A stretch of 64,000 nucleotides of DNA, taken from NCBI RefSeq assembly GCF_028618435.1, contig NZ_JAQISW010000004.1, forward strand, positions 62,001-126,000. Direction: 5' to 3'. The DNA comes from Bartonella sp. MM73XJBT.G. GTDB lineage: Bacteria > Pseudomonadota > Alphaproteobacteria > Rhizobiales > Rhizobiaceae. Positions within the stretch are counted from its first letter, which is position 1, and each line of letters begins with the position of its first letter. Under the pieces are notes generated by a model. The model searched no databases and had not been told where the DNA came from. It saw nothing but the letters and a program-made list of their open reading frames with translations. A program made the position numbers and the translations under genes. Below are positions 21,655 through 32,099 of the stretch, one piece after another.

Positions 21655-22645
21655 TTTCTGGAATGCGAAAAATGCGCAATCGCTTAATTCGGCGTTTATC
21701 AGCTTCTAAAATACGGAATTTATAGCCAGGAACAGCTTCGACGACTTCACCTTTTGCAGGAATACGATCAAGAATAGAGACAATTAAACCACCAATAGTA
21801 TCAACCTCATCACCATATTCCCCTACGATAAAATCAGGTCCAAGAGCTTTCTCCACATCTTCTAGTTCGGTTCTTGCATCAACAAGCCATTTATTGTTGT
21901 GTTCTCGTACGATAGCATTGTCGACATGATCATGTTCATCTTCGATATCACCAACGACCAATTCAACAATATCCTCCATTGAAACGAGACCATCTGTACC
22001 CCCATGTTCATCAATAACTAAAGCCATTTGTGTTCGTGTGGTTTGCATCCGTGTTAATAATTTGCTTGCAAGCATAGAACTGGGAACAAAGAGAACGGTT
22101 CGGATCAAACCCAATTCACCGATAGGGGTATGTAAATCTGTATGGTTTAATTGAAGTAAATCAGATTTCTGATCAGTTTTTGTAGGGTTGATAATGAAGC
22201 GCGTCATATAATTAAGAATATCGCGGATATGGATCATGCCGCGCGGATCATCTAAAGTTTCAGCATAAACAGGTATGCGAGAATGACCAATTTTTGCAAA
22301 ACATTTAAGGGCTTCTCCAAGCGAGGTATTTATTTCCAATGCTTCAATTTCAGAGCGCGGTATCATAACATCATCCACGCGTGCTTCACGCAAGCGTAAA
22401 ATATTATGCAGCATAGTACGTTCTTCAGGTGAGAAGAGGGTAGTATCTTTTTCATTGTTAGTCGCAAGTGCAACGGTAAGATCATCGCGCAGTGATGTAG
22501 ATGCACAACTACTACGGCCCCGTAAGAATGAAAACAAATAATTCATTAGGGAGTATTTTTCTGTATGATTCATTTGTTGAGAGGGATCTTTTTCACTATT
22601 AGAAGATGTTTGACTATTATTTTGTGCATTTATTTTGTTTGCCAT
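21617..22645 (-). CDS. CBS-domain protein of the HlyC/CorC family
   Basis: The 342-residue protein has an N-terminal variable part, a pair of CBS domains (from VDDVMIPRSEIEALEI to about VSMEDIVELVVGDIEDEHD) and a C-terminal CorC_HlyC transporter-associated domain (DFIVGEYGDEVDTIGGLIVSIL). It lacks the N-terminal membrane domain of the larger YfjD-type members, like E. coli CorC (YbeX). It lies between ybeY and lnt, the same cluster as E. coli ybeZ-ybeY-ybeX-lnt. Family knowledge suggests a link to magnesium/cobalt handling or ribosome stress; the annotation haemolysin is historical. Confidence 0.9.
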   Translation of the reverse strand: MANKINAQNNSQTSSNSEKDPSQQMNHTEKYSLMNYLFSFLRGRSSCASTSLRDDLTVALATNNEKDTTLFSPEERTMLHNILRLREARVDDVMIPRSEIEALEINTSLGEALKCFAKIGHSRIPVYAETLDDPRGMIHIRDILNYMTRFIINPTKTDQKSDLLQLNHTDLHTPIGELGLIRTVLFVPSSMLASKLLTRMQTTRTQMALVIDEHGGTDGLVSMEDIVELVVGDIEDEHDHVDNAIVREHNNKWLVDARTELEDVEKALGPDFIVGEYGDEVDTIGGLIVSILDRIPAKGEVVEAVPGYKFRILEADKRRIKRLRIFRIPENENLENNAISKE

Positions 22646-22727
22646 GGTTTTAAAATCTTCTAAACTTTCTTTTTATGATTGGTGAATAAGAGGCTAATTG
22701 ATATGCTCGTCATATTGATGTTAAAAG

Positions 22728-23219
22728 TTAAATTTTATCATTTATAGATAACTCAGCGTAAGGATCTCTTATGGAAAGCTTTTGAAGAATTTCTCTTTCG
22801 AGTATTTCCATTTGATGGGCCTCATCATCGGTTTCATGGTCATAGCCAAGCAGATGCAAAATACCATGAACGATCATATGCGTTAAATGGTCTTGAAAGG
22901 TTTTTCCTTGTTTTTCTGCTTCGAGCACAACAGTTTCTCGCGCAATAATAATATCCCCCAGCATGGGACCAGGAGGGGTTCCAGCTTTAATTGGGAACGC
23001 CGGAAAGGATAATACATTGGTGGGTTTATTTTTACCCCGCCATTGTGCATTGATTTGTGCCATATGTTCATCATCCGTAAAAAGCAGGCTAATTTCACTT
23101 ACAACATTTTCCAACGAAACATGATGCATCGTCATCGTTAATGCTTTTTCGGTGATATTATAAAGCATTTCCTCATCATTCCACCCTGCGCTTTTAACCA
23201 TTATATCAATAATAATCAT
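22728..23219 (-). CDS. ybeY: Endoribonuclease / rRNA maturation factor YbeY
   Basis: YbeY is a metal-dependent endoribonuclease involved in 16S rRNA 3'-end maturation and ribosome quality control. The metal site motif [11 protein letters not shown] (H-x3-H-x5-H) is present in the C-terminal half, and TNVLSFP and LGDIIIARE are typical blocks. Length 163. The ATG overlaps the phoH stop by 4 nt (ATGA), so the two are translationally coupled. Confidence 0.95.
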   Translation of the reverse strand: MIIIDIMVKSAGWNDEEMLYNITEKALTMTMHHVSLENVVSEISLLFTDDEHMAQINAQWRGKNKPTNVLSFPAFPIKAGTPPGPMLGDIIIARETVVLEAEKQGKTFQDHLTHMIVHGILHLLGYDHETDDEAHQMEILEREILQKLSIRDPYAELSINDKI

Positions 23220-24373
23220 GATGAATCAAATTCATTTTTTAATGTATCGCATGCGCGTGATTTTTTTTTATTTTGTATTTCAGAATCACAATCATAGGCA
23301 TGAACGATAGTAGCAACAAGGGGGTGGCGTACAACATCTTTTTCATCAAAACGCACAATGGCAATATTTTCTATATTTGAAAGAATGCGGATTGCTTCAA
23401 TGAGACCTGATTTTTGCCCTATAGGCAAATCAATTTGGCTTACATCACCGGTAACAATCATACGTGTTCCTTCTCCAAGACGTGTAAGGAACATCTTCAT
23501 TTGCATGGGTGTCGTATTTTGTGCCTCATCAAGAATAACAGCAGCATGAGAAAGCGTTCGCCCGCGCATAAAGGCAAGAGGAGCAATTTCTATGACACCA
23601 GAAGCTAAAATGCGTTCTATTTTTTCAGCGGGCATCATATCATAAAGAGCATCATAAAGTGGTCGTAAATAGGGGTCGACTTTTTCTTTGAGATCACCAG
23701 GAAGAAACCCCAGATGTTCTCCAGCTTCAACAGCAGGACGCGAGAGAATAATTCGCTCAATGATACCACGTTCCAGAAGCATTGCAGCATGAGCAACAGC
23801 AAGATAGGTTTTTCCTGTTCCTGCTGGTCCTACACCAAACACAAGTTCAGTATGTCCCATAGCGCGTATGTAAGCATCTTGTGTTGGTGTCCTTGCATGA
23901 ATTATTTTTTTGTGGGTACTCAACCGTGCTGGTATACGTTTCGTTGCAGATTTGTGTGTTATCGTGTCTTCTTTCTTCTTCTGTGGTATAGTTGCCATAG
24001 CAATCGCTCCTTTTATATCTGATAAAGTGAGCTCTTGATGTGTTTTTGCACGTTCATAAAGTTGCTGTAATACATATTGCGCATGCTTTATAACAGAAAC
24101 ACTTCCATGGATTAAAATTTCATTACCACGTGGATGAATACTCAGTTTGAGTTTTTTTTCGATATAAGCAAGATTTTCGTCAAATTTACCAAAAACCACT
24201 TTTGCATATTTATTATTTTCGAAAATCAAAACAACTTGACTCGTATCTGAAGCGCTTTCTTGTTCCAAGGGATCAATTTTTTCAATGTCGGCATTTGTTT
24301 TTTCTTTAACGCGCTTTATTTTTTCATTTGAAGCTTTCAGTCTATTCTCCATATCTACATAAATATTACGCAT
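23216..24373 (-). CDS. phoH: PhoH-like ATPase (YbeZ)
   Basis: This 385-residue cytoplasmic ATPase has an N-terminal KH-like region (about 50-125) and a PhoH domain with Walker [14 protein letters not shown] and Walker [13 protein letters not shown]. In E. coli the homologue YbeZ partners with YbeY, and the coupling seen here supports the same pairing. It has an unusually charged N-terminus ([18 protein letters not shown]) before the conserved part. The gene lies downstream of miaB with about 106 bp between, enough for its own promoter. Confidence 0.93.
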   Translation of the reverse strand: MRNIYVDMENRLKASNEKIKRVKEKTNADIEKIDPLEQESASDTSQVVLIFENNKYAKVVFGKFDENLAYIEKKLKLSIHPRGNEILIHGSVSVIKHAQYVLQQLYERAKTHQELTLSDIKGAIAMATIPQKKKEDTITHKSATKRIPARLSTHKKIIHARTPTQDAYIRAMGHTELVFGVGPAGTGKTYLAVAHAAMLLERGIIERIILSRPAVEAGEHLGFLPGDLKEKVDPYLRPLYDALYDMMPAEKIERILASGVIEIAPLAFMRGRTLSHAAVILDEAQNTTPMQMKMFLTRLGEGTRMIVTGDVSQIDLPIGQKSGLIEAIRILSNIENIAIVRFDEKDVVRHPLVATIVHAYDCDSEIQNKKKSRACDTLKNEFDSS

Positions 24374-24479
24374 TTTTTTGAGTAAACTCTATAAAAGACA
24401 AATTTTCTTTCATAAAAATTCATTTTTTAGATGTAATTATTTTATTTAAAAATAAAAGAGTTTTCCAAAATTTTTATTA

Positions 24480-25871
24480 TTAACAAGATGATAGAGTCCT
24501 ATTTATCACTTCACCAACAAAACTATTTGAGCTTGCATTTTTAATATGAATTTCTATCACGCTACCTGTAGAGGATTCTGTATTGACGACAACCGGTAAA
24601 AGCCAAGGGGAACGTCCCACCATTTGCCCTGAGTGACGTCCAGTTTTTTCGATAAGAACATCCGTTTTTTGACCGATTTTAGAACGTAAAAATGTATTTT
24701 GCTGTTCGAGGAGAAGAACTTGTAAATGTTGAAGTCGAGCATCTTTTACAGATTCATCAACATGATTTTTCATTGTAGCTCCCACTGTTCCAGGACGGGG
24801 GGAATATTTAAAAGAATAAGCTGAACTGTATTGTACTTGTTGAATGAGCTTAATGGTTTTTTCAAAGTCTTCATCTGTTTCTCCTGGAAAGCCTACAATA
24901 AAATCACCTGAAAAGGCAATATCTGGTCGTGCGTTACGAATTTTTTCTATAAGATGAAGATAATGAGAACTTTTGTGTTGGCGGTTCATGGCTTTTAAGA
25001 TGCGATCTGAGCCTGATTGAACAGGAAGATGCAGGTAAGGCATTAATATATCAAGATCCCGATGCGCGGCAATAAGACTATCATCCATATCACGTGGATG
25101 GCTGGTTGTGTAACGCAAACGCTTTAAACCATCCAGTTTTGCAAGATGATAAAGAAGATCACCAAGACGCCATATTTTACCATCTGCACTTTGTCCATGC
25201 CAACCATTAACATTTTGTCCAAGCAGCGTAATTTCTTTAACACCTGCTTCAATGAGTTGACACGCTTCCTCGGTAATTTGCTCGACAGAGCGCGATATTT
25301 CAGCACCGCGTGTGTAAGGAACAACACAAAAAGTGCAAAATTTATCGCAACCTTCCTGTACTGTTAAAAATGCGCTAACACCGCGTTTTCTTACTGCACG
25401 TTTATTATGAGGAGGCAAATGAGCAAATTTATCTTCAACAGCATAATCTGTTTCGATAATTTTTTTGCCTTGTTTAGCTTTTTCTAACAATTCAGGCAAG
25501 CGATGATACATTTGCGGACCGATAACAAGATCCACTGTTGGAGCGCGACGTAAGATTTCACTTCCCTCAGCCTGTGCAACACAACCCGTTACACCAACTG
25601 TCAAAGGTTTATCAGGTGTTCGCTCTTGACGCATAACGCGCAAACGACCCAGATCAGAATAAAGTTTTTCTGCTGCTTTTTCACGAATATGACAGGTATT
25701 AACAAGAATAAGATCGGCATCATTGGGTGTTTGCGTTGTCACATAGCCTTGCGCACTGAGACTATCAGTCATCCGTTGACTATCATAAACGTTCATTTGA
25801 CACCCATAGGTTTTGATAAAGACCTTTTTAGGAGCAACAGGAGATGTATTTTTAGGATTTACTTTATTCAT
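24480..25871 (-). CDS. miaB: tRNA-2-methylthio-N6-dimethylallyladenosine synthase
   Basis: MiaB is a radical-SAM methylthiotransferase that modifies A37 next to the anticodon. The N-terminal UPF0004 domain carries three cluster-binding cysteines (TYGCQMN at Cys24, [15 protein letters not shown]). The radical-SAM CxxxCxxC motif is CDKFCTFC. The C-terminal TRAM domain is present ([18 protein letters not shown]). Length 463 is normal. In many rhizobia a Fur-type regulator gene lies between rimI and miaB; here only about 36 bp separate them, so it is absent at this site. Confidence 0.97.
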   Translation of the reverse strand: MNKVNPKNTSPVAPKKVFIKTYGCQMNVYDSQRMTDSLSAQGYVTTQTPNDADLILVNTCHIREKAAEKLYSDLGRLRVMRQERTPDKPLTVGVTGCVAQAEGSEILRRAPTVDLVIGPQMYHRLPELLEKAKQGKKIIETDYAVEDKFAHLPPHNKRAVRKRGVSAFLTVQEGCDKFCTFCVVPYTRGAEISRSVEQITEEACQLIEAGVKEITLLGQNVNGWHGQSADGKIWRLGDLLYHLAKLDGLKRLRYTTSHPRDMDDSLIAAHRDLDILMPYLHLPVQSGSDRILKAMNRQHKSSHYLHLIEKIRNARPDIAFSGDFIVGFPGETDEDFEKTIKLIQQVQYSSAYSFKYSPRPGTVGATMKNHVDESVKDARLQHLQVLLLEQQNTFLRSKIGQKTDVLIEKTGRHSGQMVGRSPWLLPVVVNTESSTGSVIEIHIKNASSNSFVGEVINRTLSSC

Positions 25872-25907
25872 AGTGCTTGTCTAAATGTTTTTCACATAAA
25901 TCTCAAT

Positions 25908-26393
25908 CTATTTGCTTAAAAGTTTTTGCATGATAATTGCATCACCGCGACCATTCTTTGATGGGTAGTAGGCCAGACGTTCAGAAATTTTTTGAAATTC
26001 AAAGTGCTGATAAAGGATTAAAGCAGAAAGGTTTGTGGATTCTACTTCCAAGAATAATTTTATAGCGCGCTTATCGTGAAGATGGCGAATTGTATGATCA
26101 ATAAGTAGGGTACCAATTCCTTGTTGACGGTAATGAGGATGGACAGCAATTGTGATAATTTCTGCTTCATCAAGAATCAGACGGCATAGGCAAAAGCCTA
26201 AAATTTGATCAGATGGATGAATAAGGAAGACTTTGTATCCGAAGATGGAGTGATCTGTTAAAAAGGTATCAAAAGTTCGTTTTCCCCAAGCTGGGATAAA
26301 ACAATGTTGATGAATTTGGTGAAGAGTAGCACTATCATTAACGTGTAGTGGCGCAATTCCAAAATGTTTTTTTGTCGATGAAGATTTAAACAT
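25908..26393 (-). CDS. rimI: Ribosomal-protein-alanine N-acetyltransferase
   Basis: This is a GNAT-fold acetyltransferase of about 161 residues. The acetyl-CoA-binding motif is IAVHPHYRQQGIGTLLIDH, followed by LEVESTNLSALILYQHFEF, typical of RimI, which acetylates the N-terminus of S18. The reading frame extends back to 26501, but I choose the ATG at 26393 (MFKSSSTKK), which overlaps the end of tsaB by 8 nt; the longer version would overlap tsaB by over 100 nt. Pairing with tsaB is common in alphaproteobacteria. Confidence 0.87.
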   Translation of the reverse strand: MFKSSSTKKHFGIAPLHVNDSATLHQIHQHCFIPAWGKRTFDTFLTDHSIFGYKVFLIHPSDQILGFCLCRLILDEAEIITIAVHPHYRQQGIGTLLIDHTIRHLHDKRAIKLFLEVESTNLSALILYQHFEFQKISERLAYYPSKNGRGDAIIMQKLLSK

Positions 26394-27078
26394 TATTTTT
26401 TCGTGGTAACGCAAAATTGGTTTGTTGTTTTGCATCAGCGCTTCGTAGATAGAGGGGACGAGGCGAATTTTGTGGTTGTTTGTTTGCAGCAAGGTAAGCA
26501 TAGTTTACAATATCCGCTGCTTCACAAGGGATTTTTTCTAGGATAATTTTTTCATTTATTTTATGGTTTTTAATATGCTGCATAACGATATCAGCCGCTG
26601 GGCCAGTCAGCTGGGTTTTGTTGGGTAAATCTTCGAGGATATTTTCAATTGTTTGTAATTTCGGTGCTCCCAAAGGAGTGAAGTCATTATGAAAATCTTG
26701 ATGGTAGAACATTTCTTTTCCTGCTTCAATGACAACAGTAATTGCTGATGCAGTATTTTTATGAGGTGTGACTTGTACTGCTAACGCTTCAAGTGCACTC
26801 ACTCCAACGGCTGGTATCTCAAGTGCTAATGCCAAAGCACGTGCCGTGGCAACACCAACACGGACACCAGTAAACGATCCAGGTCCAACATTGACAGCAA
26901 TACGCTCAACTTGATCAAGTGTTATATTGGCTTGTGTCATTATTTGTGTAATCTGCCCGATAAGTCTTTCAGCGTGTCCTTTATTCATGCGCTCATCGAT
27001 ACGCGCAATAACGGAATTATGACGAATAAGCGCAACAGCACAATAAATTGAAGCAGTATCGATAGCAAGAATAAGCAT
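26386..27078 (-). CDS. tsaB: tRNA threonylcarbamoyladenosine biosynthesis protein TsaB
   Basis: TsaB is the partner of TsaD in making t6A37 on ANN-decoding tRNAs. The protein is 230 residues with an ASKHA-fold N-terminus (ILAIDTASIYCAVALI) and the family signature NVGPGSFTGVRVGVATARALA. The C-terminal half is poorly conserved, as usual. The ATG at 27078 opens the gene, and the next 700 bp upstream hold no recognisable gene. Confidence 0.93.
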   Translation of the reverse strand: MLILAIDTASIYCAVALIRHNSVIARIDERMNKGHAERLIGQITQIMTQANITLDQVERIAVNVGPGSFTGVRVGVATARALALALEIPAVGVSALEALAVQVTPHKNTASAITVVIEAGKEMFYHQDFHNDFTPLGAPKLQTIENILEDLPNKTQLTGPAADIVMQHIKNHKINEKIILEKIPCEAADIVNYAYLAANKQPQNSPRPLYLRSADAKQQTNFALPRKNNV

Positions 27079-27783
27079 AAAAATATTTCAATTGAATAAA
27101 ACGATAAACAAAAGTCTACGGTATTTTTAATCTTTCTTGTCGTTGTATAGTTCATTTGTATGAAAGTTGCTAGTGCCAATAAGCAACAATATCTTTTTAT
27201 AGAATAAGACGAAAGGTTGATTTGATCCTTATTTGTTTTGATTATCCATAAATTGATTTATAATGATAGTTTATTGTTTCTATATTTAATTTAAATCCAT
27301 AAATCAAAACCATTTTCCTACATAGCATAAACAAAGTTAGTGCATGGATAAAATCATTTAAGAAAGGATTATTTAAATGAAAGAGTTGTTCAACATTGGG
27401 AGCTAAAATAATATGATGCTACCGATTTGTTCCTTCACAAGCATAAAGATTGGGCTGTACAATAGATTTTATCACGTCATGGGTGATTTTAATTGTATTC
27501 TTCATTGAACACTATCGTGAAAAAGAGCATGTGCCTTGAGAGGTGTCTTTTTAACACATATATGAATGTGCAACATACATATATTCTGTTTTGTGCGTTT
27601 TGCTTTTCGTGAGAGGCGTAACCTCATTAGAACACATTTCTATCGGTCTTTTATAAAAACTTTCCATTTGATTAAGAGCAGAGATGAAAGAAATGACATT
27701 GTTTTATATGAGTTCCATATTTTTATGTTACGCTGTTGCAAATTATTATAGAATGAAAAGCTAATAAAAAAATAAAAAATATT
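27079..27783. other. Long intergenic region, nothing recognised
   Basis: These 705 AT-rich bases separate tsaB from the yeiH-like gene. I found no tRNA, no conserved hairpin and no open frame with protein-like composition; short frames are interrupted and low in coding character. It may hold a decayed gene, but I cannot identify one. The tsaB promoter should lie near its right-hand neighbour side just above 27079. Confidence 0.5.
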
Positions 27784-28827
27784 TCAAAATGTTATATGAT
27801 TTAAATCATTCAATTGTATCATGATAAGGCTACAAATACCGAGAATAATTATAGAGCAGGTTGAAGCTAAAATAACGCGCCATCCTGCTTTTTTTAATGA
27901 GCGGATATCAACGCCTAGTCCTAATGCGGCCATTGAAATAACCGTGAACAATTGAGCAATAAATTTGATAGGATTTAAAGCGGTTTCGGGGATAAGATTA
28001 CTCGAGCGAACCAACATCATTATAATAAAACTAATAATAAACCATGGAACGAGAGCATGCCAACGAAAGTGTATTTGTTCTGATCGACGATAGATGAGTG
28101 ACAGGGCAAAAATAAGAGGGCCTAACATGAGAACGCGTACCAATTTAACAACGGTTGCAATTTGAACACTGGCAAAAGAAACAGATGCGGTCGCTGCTAA
28201 AACTTGTGGTACAGCATAAACAACCATGCCGGCAAGCACACCATATTGGTTAAAGGATAAATTCAGAAAGGGATGTGCAAAAGGGAGACATAAAATAATA
28301 AGGATCCCCAAAAGAGCCGTAAAAGCAATTGATGCAGCAATCTCTTCGTGTTTTGCTTTAATGACAGGGGCAACGGCAACAATGGCTGAGTTCCCACAAA
28401 TAGCATTTCCGCAAGCAACAAGCATTGCCAAATGTTTAGAAAGCCCGAAAACTCGGCCGATGATAAAGCTGAAAATAATGGTTACAAATATAACGAATAC
28501 AATGCTTGCAAGTAAACTCCAACCAGCGGAAAGAACGGCATGAATACTAATGCTTGCTCCTAAAAGTACAATAGCAACTTCAAGAAGTGTTTTAGCGCAA
28601 AAATTGATGCCTTTTTGAAAATAGGTTGGCATTGTAAAACAACTACGGGTAACAGACCCTAAGAGAATTGCTAAAACAAGACTTTCAAGCCATGCTTGCC
28701 CAAAAAGCTGTTTTTCTAAGACTTCTAAACCATACGCTAAAGCTGATATGAGTAAACATACTAAAATACCAGGACCAAAGTTGTTTAAAAGTGAGAGGTT
28801 TTTCTTTAGCATTTGAAATACCCCCAT
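27784..28827 (-). CDS. YeiH/UPF0324 family putative membrane transporter
   Basis: The 347-residue protein is almost entirely hydrophobic, with about 9-10 predicted membrane segments. It carries family blocks of the UPF0324 (Cons_hypoth698, YeiH) type: GNAICGNSAIVAVAPVIKA and the glycine-rich AALGLGVDIRSLKKAGWR near the C-terminus. Family members have been called putative sulfate exporters, but the substrate is not well established. The gene lies just downstream of recR on the same strand with 33 bp between. Confidence 0.85.
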   Translation of the reverse strand: MGVFQMLKKNLSLLNNFGPGILVCLLISALAYGLEVLEKQLFGQAWLESLVLAILLGSVTRSCFTMPTYFQKGINFCAKTLLEVAIVLLGASISIHAVLSAGWSLLASIVFVIFVTIIFSFIIGRVFGLSKHLAMLVACGNAICGNSAIVAVAPVIKAKHEEIAASIAFTALLGILIILCLPFAHPFLNLSFNQYGVLAGMVVYAVPQVLAATASVSFASVQIATVVKLVRVLMLGPLIFALSLIYRRSEQIHFRWHALVPWFIISFIIMMLVRSSNLIPETALNPIKFIAQLFTVISMAALGLGVDIRSLKKAGWRVILASTCSIIILGICSLIMIQLNDLNHITF

Positions 28828-28860
28828 TATTAAAGAGCTAAAGGCTAAGATGAAAAAGTT

Positions 28861-29466
28861 TTAAAGATTTGTTCTTGCTTGTACAGCCGCTGCTAAAGTT
28901 CCATCATCAAGATAATCAAGCTCGCCTCCTACAGGAACACCATGGGCAAGTCGCGTAATTCTAACTGAAAAATTAGAAAGCTGATCGGTGATGTAGTGAG
29001 CGGTTGTTTGTCCTTCGACAGTCGCATTGACAGCAAGAATAATCTCCGTGATTGGTTTTTGTACAACACGTTGTATTAAGGTGTCAATGTTGAGTTCATC
29101 GGGACCTATTCCATCTAAGGGTGAGAGTCGGCCACCCAATACATGATAACGTGCTGCTAAAGTTTTTGCGCGCTCAAGAGCCCACAGATCAGCAATGTCC
29201 TCAACAACAATGATCGTTGTATCATCACGTCGCGGATCAGTACAAATTGAACAAGGATCAATGGTATCGACATTGCCACAAACAGAACAAATGCCGACTT
29301 TTTCTATCGCTGTTTGTATTGCTGCTCCTAAAGGCTCCAGCAAAGTTTCCTTTTTTTTAATAAGATGAAGCGCAGCACGACGCGCTGAACGCGGACCAAG
29401 ACCTGGCAACCGTGCTAAAATCTGAATGAGTTTCTCAATTTCAGGGCCGGCAATGTATTTAGACAT
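28861..29466 (-). CDS. recR: Recombination mediator protein RecR
   Basis: RecR works with RecF/RecO to load RecA at gapped DNA. Order of features: N-terminal helix-hairpin-helix ([16 protein letters not shown]), a C4 zinc finger ([16 protein letters not shown]), a Toprim domain ([15 protein letters not shown]) and the C-terminal Walker-like region ([22 protein letters not shown]). I choose the ATG at 29466 ([13 protein letters not shown]), which has GGAA upstream, over the in-frame ATG at 29484 that shares a base with the ybaB stop. Length 201 is normal. Confidence 0.96.
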   Translation of the reverse strand: MSKYIAGPEIEKLIQILARLPGLGPRSARRAALHLIKKKETLLEPLGAAIQTAIEKVGICSVCGNVDTIDPCSICTDPRRDDTTIIVVEDIADLWALERAKTLAARYHVLGGRLSPLDGIGPDELNIDTLIQRVVQKPITEIILAVNATVEGQTTAHYITDQLSNFSVRITRLAHGVPVGGELDYLDDGTLAAAVQARTNL

Positions 29467-29483
29467 ATATTTTGTTCCATACA

Positions 29484-29807
29484 TTAAAATGGAAGTTTGA
29501 AACCTGACGGAAGTGGTAGCCCTGCCGTCATGCTTTTGGTTTTATCTTCTAGTGCGTTATCAATTTTTGTTTTTGCTTCATTATAAGCTGCCATAATGAG
29601 ATCTTCAAGAATTTCAGCTTCTTCAGGCTTGAGTAATGAAGGATCAATTTGAATTGCTGTTATAATATTTTTGCCATTTAACGTAATATTGACGAGGTCA
29701 CCCCCTGCGGTGCCGGTAGCTTGCAGGTTAGCCATTTCCTCCTGAATTTTCTGCATTTTCTCTTGCATTTCTTTGGCTTTTTTCATCATGCTCATCATTT
29801 CACGCAT
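29484..29807 (-). CDS. ybaB: Nucleoid-associated protein YbaB/EbfC
   Basis: This 107-residue protein belongs to the YbaB/EbfC family of small dimeric DNA-binding proteins. The N-terminus is a methionine-rich helix ([20 protein letters not shown]), followed by [24 protein letters not shown] and the C-terminal [12 protein letters not shown], all typical. It lies between dnaX and recR, the widely conserved dnaX-ybaB-recR order. Confidence 0.94.
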   Translation of the reverse strand: MREMMSMMKKAKEMQEKMQKIQEEMANLQATGTAGGDLVNITLNGKNIITAIQIDPSLLKPEEAEILEDLIMAAYNEAKTKIDNALEDKTKSMTAGLPLPSGFKLPF

Positions 29808-29821
29808 AGGAATAGGTATCC

Positions 29822-31774
29822 TTATTCATCATTGTTATCATTTTCATTTTTAAAGAGATCAGTATTTTTAAAGGTATCGGGGAGTAAATCAAGATCATTT
29901 TTTTCTCTATTAAGTCGAATATCGACAATTTTTGCTTCTGGAAAATGGTTGAGGATTTTTGCGATATCTGGATCTGTCTCAGCATTGGAAAAAAGAGATT
30001 TTTGAATCGCTACACTTTCTTCCTGTAAGGTTGGACCGCCACCTTCATTAACAAAAGTTATTACATAGCGTTTTTCAGTCCATTGAGAGATTTTTTTTTC
30101 GATATCATGCGTAAGAAATTGTGGGGTATTTTCAGCAAGTCTTAAAGTAATATGCCCAGTTTCGAAAGAAACAGGATGAACAAATTCTTTAATAAGGAGT
30201 TTGAAAGGCACGTCATTATGTTGTTCGGCTAATTTAACAATATCGTGTAAAGAATTAATTACGAGAGTTTTAGGCTCAGTAATCTCTCCCATTATTTGCG
30301 TGACAGACTGCGATAAATTTGCACTCTTTTCAGAAAAGTCCGTAGATTGAAAAGTTTCTAGAGTTTTTGTTTCTTCTTGGGAGTTGGTTTTATTAGTCGT
30401 TTGATTTTTAACGAAATTTTCTGGTTTTAAGGAGTGGTCTAATGGGGCTTGCAAGGATGTTTTTAAATCTGACTGATTGGGTAATGTATTTGAAACGCTC
30501 GAGGAAGCATGACCATCAATTGTTGTTTCTTTTGTTATATTATCGACATTTATCGATTCTTTATGAGAAGAGTTTGCAATGAGCGTGAGAGGTGTTTTTT
30601 CTTGTGTAAGTTTTTTTAAAGCTTCATCAAGAGTGGGGAGATCAGCTGTGTGTGCAAGACGAATTAAAAGCATTTCAGTTGCTTGCAGTGGACGTGCAGT
30701 TTGATTAACTTCTTGCAAGCCTTTGAGTAACATTTGCCAGTTTCGGGATAAAACAGGAACAGAAAGTTTTTTTGAAAAGTCTAAACTTCTTAAACGTTGT
30801 TCTTCTGTTAGTGAGAAATCTTCCACTATTTCTGGTGTGAAACGTAAACGTGTAACCAGATGATTAAAATCAGCTAATTCTGTTAATATCGTAAGAGGAT
30901 CAGCGCCCGCATCATATTGACTGCGTAATTCATGTAATGCATGGACAACATCACCCTTCATGATAAACTCAAAGAGATCGATAATACGTGACTGATCCGC
31001 TAATCCTAACATTGTACGCACTGCGGCAGCGTTAACATTGCCATTGCTATGGGCAATCGCTTGATCAAAAAAGGATAATGCATCACGTGCAGAGCCTTCT
31101 GCAGCACGAACAATCATAGAGAGTGCTTGATCTTCTACTTCGACTTTTTCATATTTCGCAATTTTGCACAGATGCGCACACAAAGCTTTTGCTTCGATTC
31201 GTCGCAAATCAAAACGTTGACAACGCGAAAGAATTGTAATGGGAACTTTGCGAATTTCTGTTGTAGCAAAAATAAATTTTACATGGGATGGTGGTTCTTC
31301 AAGCGTCTTCAGCAAACCATTAAAGGCTTGCGTTGAGAGCATATGGACTTCATCGATAATATAAACCTTATAGCGTGCAGAAACAGGACGATAGCGTATT
31401 TGTTCAATAATTTCACGAATATCGTCAATGCCGGTATGGGAAGCGGCATCCATTTCTATAACATCAATATGGCGCCCTTCGATAATTTGTGTGCAATGTT
31501 CACCAAGAGAGTCTAAGACAGTTGTTGGTTGGTCAATATCTTTTGTTTTATAATTGAGCGCACGTGCCAAAATACGTGCCGTTGTCGTTTTACCTACACC
31601 ACGAATCCCTGTTAACATCCACGCTTGTGCAATACGACCTTTTTCAAAGGCATTGGTGAGAGTACGCACCATAGCCTCCTGACCAATGAGGTCAGAAAAG
31701 TTCTGAGGTCGATATTTACGAGCAAGAACACGATAGGCTGTTTCTACCGGTGCATTTTCCATGAATGTTTCCAA
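29822..31774 (-). CDS. dnaX: DNA polymerase III subunit gamma/tau
   Basis: DnaX is the AAA+ motor of the clamp loader. Walker A is GIRGVGKTTTARILARAL (about 56 onward) and the Walker B/DEVH region is YIIDEVHMLSTQAFNGLLKTLEEPP. The C-terminal half (from about 380) is low-complexity linker followed by a tau-specific part. The zinc module between Walker A and the AASHTGIDDIRE block, which has four cysteines in E. coli, keeps only one (GEHC), so zinc binding is unlikely here. No obvious slippery frameshift site was recognised. Length is 650; an internal ATG at residue 5 could be the true start. Confidence 0.95.
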   Translation of the reverse strand: METFMENAPVETAYRVLARKYRPQNFSDLIGQEAMVRTLTNAFEKGRIAQAWMLTGIRGVGKTTTARILARALNYKTKDIDQPTTVLDSLGEHCTQIIEGRHIDVIEMDAASHTGIDDIREIIEQIRYRPVSARYKVYIIDEVHMLSTQAFNGLLKTLEEPPSHVKFIFATTEIRKVPITILSRCQRFDLRRIEAKALCAHLCKIAKYEKVEVEDQALSMIVRAAEGSARDALSFFDQAIAHSNGNVNAAAVRTMLGLADQSRIIDLFEFIMKGDVVHALHELRSQYDAGADPLTILTELADFNHLVTRLRFTPEIVEDFSLTEEQRLRSLDFSKKLSVPVLSRNWQMLLKGLQEVNQTARPLQATEMLLIRLAHTADLPTLDEALKKLTQEKTPLTLIANSSHKESINVDNITKETTIDGHASSSVSNTLPNQSDLKTSLQAPLDHSLKPENFVKNQTTNKTNSQEETKTLETFQSTDFSEKSANLSQSVTQIMGEITEPKTLVINSLHDIVKLAEQHNDVPFKLLIKEFVHPVSFETGHITLRLAENTPQFLTHDIEKKISQWTEKRYVITFVNEGGGPTLQEESVAIQKSLFSNAETDPDIAKILNHFPEAKIVDIRLNREKNDLDLLPDTFKNTDLFKNENDNNDE

Positions 31775-31987
31775 CTTCGAAGTTTTTTATGCGTACATTT
31801 TGATCATACACAGAGCATAGGTCAATACTCTACTCTCATATAAAAGGATTTTTTCTCAATCAATGTACTTTTTATGGGATCATTTACTTAAAAATAATCA
31901 AATCGCTTTACATGCTGCATAAAAACGCTGCTCTAAAGATTAAATGCTTTGCTAAAATATAGTAAAAAAATAATCGCTTCAGCAAAA

Positions 31988-32087
31988 TAGGAGGCTGGCA
32001 CGATGACCCGTACCAGAACTCGTTGGGGCTGCTTCTTTCCAGACCTGACCCAGTTGGCGAGTAGTTCGTCCACCACCAACCTCCCAA
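31988..32087 (-). ncRNA. ffs: Signal recognition particle 4.5S RNA
   Basis: On the minus strand the conserved SRP domain IV core is readable as GGTCAGGTCTGGAAAGAAGC followed by AGCCC, the binding site of the Ffh M domain with its GGAA-type tetraloop. The flanks pair into the long hairpin: GGGAGGTTGG near 32085 with CCAGCCTCC near 31990, giving about 100 nt. A T-rich stretch follows at the 3' side. The location upstream of dnaX matches other Hyphomicrobiales. Ends are estimated to a few bases. A short open frame in the same place is coincidental. Confidence 0.93.
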
Positions 32088-32099
32088 ATTCATATTGTC

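Noticed and set aside
27566-27751. Plus-strand open frame of 61 codons between tsaB and the yeiH-like gene
   Set aside because: No ribosome-binding site, no conserved features, and AT-rich composition like the surrounding non-coding DNA.
31908-32093. Minus-strand open frame of 61 codons
   Set aside because: It lies over the SRP RNA gene; the sequence is explained by the conserved RNA and not by a protein.
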